A program made the translations under genes and the position numbers. A model generated the notes under the pieces. That model worked only from the letters and a program-made list of their open reading frames with translations, made no database searches and was not told where the DNA came from. From Vulcanimicrobiota bacterium (GTDB lineage: Bacteria; Vulcanimicrobiota; Vulcanimicrobiia; Vulcanimicrobiales; Vulcanimicrobiaceae): a DNA stretch of 8,933 nucleotides. The stretch covers positions 1 to 8,933 of the forward strand of contig JASHXG010000157.1 in NCBI GenBank assembly GCA_030043675.1, in the 5' to 3' direction. Shown here piece after piece: positions 1 through 5,016 of the stretch (position 1 is the first letter of the stretch; every line of letters begins with the position of its first letter).

Positions 1-1086
1 ACGATGATTGCGAGCGTGCTGCAGGCCGACGGCAAGCGGACCGGCTTGCACACCAAGCCTCATCTGCGTTCGATGACCGAGCGCGCGCGCATCAACGGCG
101 TAGCGATCGCTCCGGAACGCTTTGCCGCGATCCTGAACGAGATGATGCCGGCGATCGACCGCACGATCCCCGAGCACGGACGGCCAACCTATTACGAAAC
201 GCTGCTCGCGCTTTCATTTGTCTATTTCGCCGGCGAACGCGTCGACGTTGCCGTCATCGAAGTCGGTCTCGGCGGTCGTCTCGATGCCACCAACCTCATC
301 CAGCCAAAGGTCGCGGCGATCACCTCGATTGGCTACGATCACACCGAGGTGCTCGGCACGACGATCGAAGCGATCGCTTTTGAGAAAGCCGGCATCGCGA
401 AGCCGGGGGTTCCGCTCGTACTCGCCGACGTGCCGCCCGACGCCGAGGCGGTCGTCACGAGGTACGCCGCCGAGACTGGGGCGCCGTTGGTCCGCGTGCG
501 TGACGTCGTTCGTGCCGACGATCTCGCAGCGCTCTCGCTGCCCGTTCTAGGTATGTTCCAGCGCACCAACGCGGCGACCGCGCTCGCCGTCTTCGGACAG
601 CTCCCCCCCGAGCTGCGCCCGCGGCGCGAAGCGGTCGAGCGAGGTTTTGCCGGGTTGGTGATTCTGGGAAGGATGGAGTTTATCGCGGGACATCCCGCCG
701 TGCTGTTCGACATCGCGCACAACGTCGAGAAGGCCGAAGCGCTCGTGGCGTCGTTACGCGACTGCTTTGCTGGCCGGCGCATCCACTATGTCGTCGCAGT
801 CGGGGAGAGCAAGGACGCGCGTGGGATTCTCCAAGTCCTGGCCGCACTGCCGTCCACCTTTACGTTCACGTCGTTCAGCGTTACCGGACGGCGCGCCGTT
901 CTGCCGCAGCGGCTCGCAACGATTGCGCAATCGTTTGGTGCTTGGGGTCGCGCCATCGAAGATCCGATCGAAGCCCTCACGGTCGCGCGCCGCACGGCCG
1001 CGCCCGAAGACGTGATCGTGGTTACCGGTTCGACCTTCATCGTCGCAGTGTTACGCGAATGGTACATGCCGACCGCGGTTTCCTAA
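1..1086 (+). CDS. folC: Bifunctional folylpolyglutamate / dihydrofolate synthase, 5' truncated
   Basis: Mur-ligase-family enzyme that joins L-glutamate to dihydropteroate (making dihydrofolate) and adds further glutamates to folates, using ATP in the cytoplasm. The reading frame is open from base 1. The first visible residues (TMIASVLQADGKRTGLHTKP) match the segment just after the family's GTNGKGST P-loop, so the P-loop and true start lie upstream, and the ATG at 4 is internal. Visible landmarks are TKPHL, the YYETLLALSF segment, EVGLGGRLDATN (Glu at residue 87 of the visible part), the GYDHTEVLG segment with FEKAGI, and the C-terminal DIAHN motif near residue 237. The family usually has about 420-440 residues; 361 are present. 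The gene ends in TAA and overlaps folP by 28 bp. Family assignment is secure; whether both activities are present is inferred from a folP neighbour. Confidence 0.95.
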   Translation, partial: TMIASVLQADGKRTGLHTKPHLRSMTERARINGVAIAPERFAAILNEMMPAIDRTIPEHGRPTYYETLLALSFVYFAGERVDVAVIEVGLGGRLDATNLIQPKVAAITSIGYDHTEVLGTTIEAIAFEKAGIAKPGVPLVLADVPPDAEAVVTRYAAETGAPLVRVRDVVRADDLAALSLPVLGMFQRTNAATALAVFGQLPPELRPRREAVERGFAGLVILGRMEFIAGHPAVLFDIAHNVEKAEALVASLRDCFAGRRIHYVVAVGESKDARGILQVLAALPSTFTFTSFSVTGRRAVLPQRLATIAQSFGAWGRAIEDPIEALTVARRTAAPEDVIVVTGSTFIVAVLREWYMPTAVS

Positions 1087-1910
1087 AGATTCGGGGCGCC
1101 GACCTGCGCTGGGGCGAGCGTACCTTCGTGATGGCGATCGTCAACGTAACCCCCGATTCGTTCTCCGGCGATGGCGTCGAGGACCCCGATGTGGCGACCG
1201 CGCATGCCGTGGCGCAGTGGAACGCGGGCGCCGATTTGATCGACGTCGGCGGCGAATCGACGCGGCCGGGCCATCAGCCGATTGACGAGCGGACCGAGAT
1301 CGAGCGCATCGTTCCGGTTCTCCATGCGGTGCGCGAGCGGCTGGAAGACGCGCCGATCTCGGTCGACTCCTTCAAGCCGGCGGTCGTGCGCGCCGCTCAT
1401 GCCGCAGGCGCCGATCTCGTAAATTCGGTCTGGGGCGCATCCGACGAACTCTTGGACGTTGTCGCCGAACTGGACATGCCGATTGTTGCGATGCACAATC
1501 AGATCGGGACGGCGTATACCGAGCCGGTTGTCGACGCGGTGGTGCGGTATCTCGAAGATTGCGTCCGGCGCGCCGGCGCGCGCGGCATCGCGCCCGAGCG
1601 AATTCTCATAGATCCCGGCATCGGCTTCGGAAAGGACGCCGAGCAGAATCTCGCGCTACTGCGTTCGCTCGACCGGATCACCGCGCTCGGCCTCCCCACC
1701 GTGCTCGGAACATCGCGCAAATCGACGCTTGGCCGGCTCACGGGGCGGGCACCCGCCGATCGAGTCTTCGCCACCGTCGCCACGACGGCGCTCGCGGTGA
1801 AGGCCGGAATCGACGTCGTGCGGGTACACGACGTGGCAGCGGCGCGCGACGCGGTTGCCGTAGCCGACGCGATCGTCCGGAACTGGAGGCCGGCCGAGTG
1901 GACCGAATAG
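1059..1910 (+). CDS. folP: Dihydropteroate synthase
   Basis: Condenses 6-hydroxymethyl-dihydropterin pyrophosphate with p-aminobenzoate to give dihydropteroate; the family is the sulfonamide target. It is a cytoplasmic TIM-barrel protein. The start at ATG 1059 gives 283 residues, normal for the family, and places the first conserved strand (MAIVNVTPDSFSGDG) about 22 residues in. Other landmarks are the pyrophosphate-binding DVGGESTRPG loop, SVDSFKP, LIDPGIGFGK, the GTSRKSTLGRL loop and the C-terminal VRVHDV. The usual NDV/NDI pterin-site motif reads N122-S123-V-W-G, so Asn is kept and Asp is replaced by Ser. The frame stays open upstream to 942, but those 39 residues are Arg-rich and lie inside folC, so they look like a shadow. 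No Shine-Dalgarno motif is visible; the 28-bp overlap with folC suggests translational coupling. It overlaps folB by 13 bp. Confidence 0.95.
   Translation: MVHADRGFLKIRGADLRWGERTFVMAIVNVTPDSFSGDGVEDPDVATAHAVAQWNAGADLIDVGGESTRPGHQPIDERTEIERIVPVLHAVRERLEDAPISVDSFKPAVVRAAHAAGADLVNSVWGASDELLDVVAELDMPIVAMHNQIGTAYTEPVVDAVVRYLEDCVRRAGARGIAPERILIDPGIGFGKDAEQNLALLRSLDRITALGLPTVLGTSRKSTLGRLTGRAPADRVFATVATTALAVKAGIDVVRVHDVAAARDAVAVADAIVRNWRPAEWTE
1884..1889 (+). promoter_or_regulatory. Ribosome binding site for folB (TGGAGG)
   Basis: TGGAGG lies inside the end of folP, 8 bases before a GTG codon at 1898. It is the clearest Shine-Dalgarno match in the window and it fixes the non-ATG start of folB. Most other genes here have no recognisable ribosome-binding site. 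Confidence 0.75.
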
Positions 1911-2263
1911 CGTTGCGCGGCGTGCGCGCATATGGCCGTCACGGCTTTGACGCGGGCGAACGCGACCGTCCGCAACCCCTCGACATCGACGTCACGCTGG
2001 AGATCGATTTGCGAGCCGCACAGGCCAGCGACGACATCGTGCATACGGTCGACTATGCGGCGCTGCGCGAACGATTGATGGCAGTTGTCGCGCGAACATC
2101 GTACGGGCTGCTCGAGCGGTTAGCCGGGGATCTGCTCGACGAGGTCTTCGACGATCGGCGAGTGGTGCGTGCCGAAGTGACCCTGTCGAAACCCGCTATT
2201 CTCGACGGCGCGACACCCTCAGTGACGCTCGATCGCGCCAACCCGCGCCACGTTGCATCATGA
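1898..2263 (+). CDS. folB: Dihydroneopterin aldolase
   Basis: Cleaves 7,8-dihydroneopterin to 6-hydroxymethyl-7,8-dihydropterin and glycolaldehyde, supplying the substrate of FolK. It is a small cytoplasmic protein that usually forms octamers. The GTG start at 1898 follows TGGAGG at 8 bases and gives 121 residues, the typical size. Visible motifs are RGVRAYGRHGF near the N-terminus, a Glu at 21 in AGERDRPQ, Tyr53 in the VDYAALRE segment, the ERLAGDLLDEVF helix and the SKPAI motif with the presumed catalytic Lys98. The frame is open much further upstream (to 1559), but that part is an Arg-rich shadow of folP. The stop overlaps the folK start as ATGA. The assignment is supported both by motifs and by position between folP and folK. 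Confidence 0.93.
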   Translation: MDRIALRGVRAYGRHGFDAGERDRPQPLDIDVTLEIDLRAAQASDDIVHTVDYAALRERLMAVVARTSYGLLERLAGDLLDEVFDDRRVVRAEVTLSKPAILDGATPSVTLDRANPRHVAS

Positions 2264-3171
2264 CGGTCCACCGCGCCTATCTGGGAATCGGCGCAAACCT
2301 CGGAGCGGCCGCCGAAAGCGTCGAGCGCGCAATCGGGGCGCTGGCCGAGCTGGGCAAGGTGCAGCGCACGTCGCCCCTTTATCGCAGCGAGCCGTGGGGC
2401 GTGCGGGATCAGCCGCCCTTCGTCAACGCCGTAGTCTTGCTCGAAACGCCCCTCGCGCCGCGGGCGCTGCTCGACGAGCTTGGAAAGATCGAGCTCCGGC
2501 TCGGACGCACGCCCGGCGAACGCTGGGGGCCGCGCGCGATCGATCTCGACCTGCTACTCTACGACGACCTCGAAATCGACTCGCCCGAGTTGCACGTGCC
2601 GCATAAACATCTGCGCGAGCGTGCGTTCGTGCTGGTTCCGTTGGCGCAGCTCGACGAGCAGTTTGCGCCGTTACGCGACGCGCTTGACGCATCGGAGCTT
2701 GCCGGCGTCGTTCCTCTCCCCAGGTCCGACCCCCCCTCGCGCGAAAGCGTCACGCCCATGCCCCAAGGACGTCTCCGCCCGCTGGTAGAGCGCATCGCGG
2801 CTCTGGCGCGATTTCTCGCGAGCGGCGACGCCGTGCGCGTGCGCGTGTCACGTGGCGAAGACGAGATCGAGCTCGCGCGCCGGCTTCGTCCGGCGCTTGC
2901 ACCGCGCTCGAGCGACGGCGCTTCGGCCGAGCTTGCGCCTCTGCGCGTCGATGAGATCAAGGCGGATATCGTCGGCATCTTTCATGCCCGCCCTCCGGCG
3001 CCCGCCGAAGGCGATCGCTTCGAGGGCGATCGGGAGCTCGGGTATATCGAAGCGTTGGGCATTCGCACGCCGGTCCGCACCATGGGCGCCGGGCGGATCG
3101 TTTCGGTTGCCACCGCCGATGGAGCGGCCGTCGAATACGGACAGCCGCTCTTCTTAGTCGCCCGAGGATAG
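2260..3171 (+). CDS. folK: HPPK (FolK) fused in frame to a lysine-less biotin-carboxyl-carrier-like domain
   Basis: Residues 1 to about 152 form 6-hydroxymethyl-7,8-dihydropterin pyrophosphokinase, which transfers pyrophosphate from ATP to the pterin and feeds FolP. Landmarks are YLGIGANLG, RTSPLYRSEPWG, the PFVNAVV segment, and the signature GPRAIDLDLLLYDD with metal-binding Asp95 and Asp97. HPPK proteins usually stop near residue 160. Here the frame continues through a linker (about 153-166, PRSDPPSRESVTP) into about 137 AccB-like residues. An N-terminal helical part (LRPLVERIAALARFLASG, then GEDEIELAR) is followed by a biotinyl-type barrel from about 230 (VGIF) to the end (VEYGQPLFLV). The biotin-lysine site reads E264-A-L-G267-I instead of EAMKM. 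The only lysine after residue 166 is K234, outside that turn. ATG 2758 (residue 167) could be an in-frame internal start. folK sits in the folate operon and the tail sits directly before accC, where accB is expected. Confidence 0.9.
   Translation: MTVHRAYLGIGANLGAAAESVERAIGALAELGKVQRTSPLYRSEPWGVRDQPPFVNAVVLLETPLAPRALLDELGKIELRLGRTPGERWGPRAIDLDLLLYDDLEIDSPELHVPHKHLRERAFVLVPLAQLDEQFAPLRDALDASELAGVVPLPRSDPPSRESVTPMPQGRLRPLVERIAALARFLASGDAVRVRVSRGEDEIELARRLRPALAPRSSDGASAELAPLRVDEIKADIVGIFHARPPAPAEGDRFEGDRELGYIEALGIRTPVRTMGAGRIVSVATADGAAVEYGQPLFLVARG
2730..2736 (+). repeat. Run of seven C at the HPPK/BCCP-like junction
   Basis: Seven consecutive C residues lie in the linker between the two domains. 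A +1 shift here would enter the frame that stops at TAG 2786-2788, ending HPPK after roughly 175 residues and overlapping the ATG at 2758 by 31 bp. That overlap is close in size to the others in this operon. It matters for judging whether the fusion is real, slippage-prone, or an indel error. Confidence 0.6.
2758..3171 (+). other. Degenerate BCCP/AccB-like domain (C-terminal part of the folK frame)
   Basis: This marks the AccB-like half of the fused frame, 137 residues if read from the in-frame ATG. Both parts expected of AccB are present: an N-terminal region resembling the AccB start and a C-terminal barrel with VGIF, a gapped loop, and VEYGQPLFLV as the closing strand. The beta-turn that normally presents biotinyl-lysine has Gly267, so covalent biotinylation is not expected. 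Position just before accC matches accB in many genomes. In plants, BADC proteins are BCCP homologues without the lysine that bind acetyl-CoA carboxylase and restrain it; a similar role here is inference. It could also be made as a separate protein, although no clear ribosome-binding site precedes the ATG. Confidence 0.75.
3164..3167 (+). promoter_or_regulatory. Likely ribosome binding site for accC (GAGG)
   Basis: GAGG in CCCGAGGATAG ends 5 bases before ATC 3173 and 8 bases before ATC 3176, but 23 bases before TTG 3191. The spacing favours initiation at one of the ATC codons, which would restore the conserved FHKVLIANRGE start of biotin carboxylase. Confidence 0.5.
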
Positions 3172-3190
3172 CATCATCTTCCACAAAGTC

Positions 3191-4606
3191 TTGATTGCAA
3201 ATCGTGGCGAGATCGCACTCCGAGTCATGCGTGCCTGTCAGGAGCTCGGGGTGCGGACCGTTGCGATATTCTCGCAACCCGATCGCGAGTCGCTGCACGT
3301 GCGTCAGGCCGACGAAGCCTTTTGCGTGGGACCGGGACCGGCCGCGCGCTCGTACCTCAACGTCCCAAATATTATTTCGACCGCGCTAATCACGGGATGC
3401 GATGCGATTCATCCTGGTTACGGATTCCTCGCGGAGAACGCACGCTTTGCCGAGATCTGTGCCGATCACGGCTTAACCTTCATTGGGCCACAGCCGGCCG
3501 TCATCGCGATGATGGGCGACAAAGCGACCGCGAAGCGCATCATGCGGGAGGCCGGAGTTCCGACCACGCCCGGGACCGACGTTCTCGGCTCGGTCGAGGA
3601 AGCGTACGCCGCGGCGGCTGCCATCGGCTATCCGGTGCTGCTCAAGGCGACGGCCGGCGGAGGCGGGAAAGGCATGCGCGTCGTCGAGGATGCGCGCGAT
3701 CTCGCGCGCGCCTATGCGAGCGCGACGGCGGAAGCCGAAGCCAGCTTCAAAGACGGGCGCGTCTACCTTGAGAAGCTCATTCGTGGGCCGCGCCATCTGG
3801 AGGTTCAGGTTCTGGGCGACGACGACGGCAACATCGTCCACCTCGGCGAGCGGGATTGTTCGGTGCAGAAGCCGGCCCATCTGAAACTCATCGAAGAGTC
3901 TCCCGCGGTGCATCTGCCCGCTCGCACCCGCAACAAGCTGCATGAGATGGCGGTGCAGGCGTGCCGGCACGTCGGCTATACAAACGCGGGCACGTTGGAG
4001 TTTCTGGCCGTCGGCGACGACGTCTATTTCATGGAAATGAACACGCGCATTCAAGTCGAGCACCCGGTCACCGAGATGGTTTACGGGATCGATCTGGTCA
4101 AGGAGCAGATTCGCATTGCGGCCGGAGAGCCGCTCGGCTACGCGCAGAGCGACTTGGCCTCCCGTGGGCACGCTATCGAATGTCGCATCAACGCTGAGGA
4201 TACGCGCAATCATTTCGCTCCCGCGGCAGGCGCGGTTTCGAAGGTCGTTTTCCCGGGCGGCCCGGGCATCCGCGTCGACACGCACCTGTACGCGGGAGCG
4301 ACGATTCCACCCTATTACGACTCGATGCTGGCCAAGGTCGTCGCCTTCGGCGACACACGCGAGATCGCGATTGCGCGCATGGAACGCGCGCTGCGCGAGA
4401 CGCTCATCGAAGGCGTTAGAACGACCATCGATCTCTGTCTGGAGATTCTCGCTGCGCCCGCGTTTCGCGAGGGCCGCTACGACATCGAGTTTCTCCCCAA
4501 TCTCCTGACGGAGATTGGGGCCCCTGTCAGTTTAAACGGCACTCCGCCCCTCGGCGAGCTCGGGGCTGCGCGCCCCCCACGGGCAAAGCCCGTGGGGCCC
4601 CCGTGA
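3191..4606 (+). CDS. accC: Biotin carboxylase subunit of acetyl-CoA carboxylase
   Basis: Carboxylates the biotin of BCCP using ATP and bicarbonate, the first half-reaction of malonyl-CoA synthesis for fatty acids. It is a cytoplasmic ATP-grasp enzyme. Numbered from TTG 3191, landmarks are IANRGEIALRVMRACQELG, HPGYGFLAEN, the glycine loop KATAGGGGKGMR (K152), H202 in HLEVQVL, ERDCSVQ followed by K227-P-A-H230-L-K232, E270 in TLEF, E282 in FMEMNTRIQVEHP and R332 in ECRINAED. These correspond to the known E. coli active-site residues, with one extra residue in the QRRHQK loop. TTG 3191 is the first ordinary start codon after the in-frame stop at 3155-3157, but it drops the usual MFxKVL residues; ATC 3176 would restore them. 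Homology ends near 4510. The last ~28 residues (APVSLNGTPPLGELGAARPP onward) are encoded by hairpin-rich DNA and are not part of the usual protein. Confidence 0.93.
   Translation: MIANRGEIALRVMRACQELGVRTVAIFSQPDRESLHVRQADEAFCVGPGPAARSYLNVPNIISTALITGCDAIHPGYGFLAENARFAEICADHGLTFIGPQPAVIAMMGDKATAKRIMREAGVPTTPGTDVLGSVEEAYAAAAAIGYPVLLKATAGGGGKGMRVVEDARDLARAYASATAEAEASFKDGRVYLEKLIRGPRHLEVQVLGDDDGNIVHLGERDCSVQKPAHLKLIEESPAVHLPARTRNKLHEMAVQACRHVGYTNAGTLEFLAVGDDVYFMEMNTRIQVEHPVTEMVYGIDLVKEQIRIAAGEPLGYAQSDLASRGHAIECRINAEDTRNHFAPAAGAVSKVVFPGGPGIRVDTHLYAGATIPPYYDSMLAKVVAFGDTREIAIARMERALRETLIEGVRTTIDLCLEILAAPAFREGRYDIEFLPNLLTEIGAPVSLNGTPPLGELGAARPPRAKPVGPP
4495..4520 (+). repeat. Perfect 11-bp inverted repeat within accC 3' end
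   Basis: CCCCAATCTCC (4495-4505) and GGAGATTGGGG (4510-4520) are exact reverse complements around a TGAC loop. The hairpin straddles the last family-conserved AccC residues (FLPNLL) and the start of the unusual tail. No T-tract follows, so it is not a standard intrinsic terminator. Confidence 0.85.
4517..4601 (+). repeat. Possible small palindromic element bounded by GGGGCCCC
   Basis: An 85-bp stretch begins and ends with the self-complementary octamer GGGGCCCC (4517-4524 and 4594-4601), which is therefore both a direct and an inverted repeat. Between the copies lie the octamer palindrome GTTTAAAC (4530-4537), GCCCC/GGGGC arms (4546-4550 and 4562-4566) and a 10-bp perfect hairpin. It encodes the proline-rich, non-homologous tail of AccC. 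The layout resembles REP-like or Rickettsia-type palindromic elements inserted near gene ends. Mobility is inference; I see no transposase. Confidence 0.45.
4575..4597 (+). repeat. Perfect 10-bp GC hairpin just upstream of nusB
   Basis: CCCCACGGGC (4575-4584) and GCCCGTGGGG (4588-4597) pair perfectly around AAA. The hairpin ends 7 bases before the accC stop codon and 14 bases before the nusB ATG. It lacks a following T-run, so it is unlikely to be an intrinsic terminator. It could stabilise the mRNA or affect nusB translation. Confidence 0.85.
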
Positions 4607-4611
4607 TCTAA

Positions 4612-5016
4612 ATGTCGAGGCGGGCTGCGCGCGAGCAAGCGCTGCAGGTGCTCTATTCGGTCGTCGTGGGCAGCCGAGAGCCGGCCGACGCGCTGCGCGA
4701 GGTGGTCAACGAGCGCGTCGATGAAGAGCAGCGCTCGTTCGTCAAGGACCTCACGGTCGGAACGCTCGAATATGCCGACCAGGCCGATCGCATCGTGGGC
4801 CCACTGCTGCAAGGCTGGACGATCGAACGTCTGCCGACGATCGATCGTTTGCTCATAGAGATGGCTACATTCGAACTGCTCTGTCGCCCGGAGACCCCGC
4901 CTGCCGTCGCTATCAACGAGGCGGTCGAGTTGGCCAAGCGTTTCTCGACCGAGGATTCCGGGCGCTTCGTCAACGGAGTCCTTAGCGCGGTCGCTCATGG
5001 CACGCAAGCGAAATAA
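4612..5016 (+). CDS. nusB: Transcription antitermination factor NusB
   Basis: All-helical RNA-binding protein that joins NusE (ribosomal protein S10) on the boxA sequence of rRNA leaders and keeps RNA polymerase from terminating early. The 134-residue length is typical. Visible family segments are the N-terminal SRRAAREQALQVLYSV, the central DRLLIEMATFELL, and the C-terminal AINEAVELAKRFSTEDSGRF with VNGVLSAV. ATG 4612 is 5 bases after the accC stop, and no Shine-Dalgarno motif is visible because the GC hairpin occupies that space. The end overlaps the next gene by 20 bp. Position after accC matches the common accBC-nusB order, although the yqhY gene often found between them is absent. Confidence 0.95.
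   Translation: MSRRAAREQALQVLYSVVVGSREPADALREVVNERVDEEQRSFVKDLTVGTLEYADQADRIVGPLLQGWTIERLPTIDRLLIEMATFELLCRPETPPAVAINEAVELAKRFSTEDSGRFVNGVLSAVAHGTQAK

Noticed and set aside
4..6. ATG at 4 as the true folC start
   Set aside because: The protein would lack the P-loop that precedes this segment in all FolC proteins, and the frame is open to base 1, so the gene is cut by the window edge.
942..1058. Longer folP start giving 39 extra residues
   Set aside because: The extra residues are Arg-rich and out of frame within folC; ATG 1059 gives the normal length.
1559..1897. Upstream part of the folB frame
   Set aside because: It is an Arg-rich out-of-frame reading of folP; TGGAGG plus GTG 1898 and the homology define the real start.
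3001..3040. Repeated GGCGATCG motifs near 3011 and 3026 as a regulatory repeat
   Set aside because: GCGATCGC-like words are frequent throughout this GC-rich sequence, and these copies encode ordinary EGDR residues of the BCCP-like domain.
3473..4285. Long open frame on the minus strand opposite accC (270 codons)
   Set aside because: It lies wholly antisense to a secure biotin carboxylase, shows no family motif, and is the usual result of GC-rich codon use.
4575..4606. Intrinsic terminator at the end of accC
   Set aside because: The stem is strong, but it is followed by CCCCCGTGATCTAAATG with no T-tract on the plus strand, and nusB begins at once.
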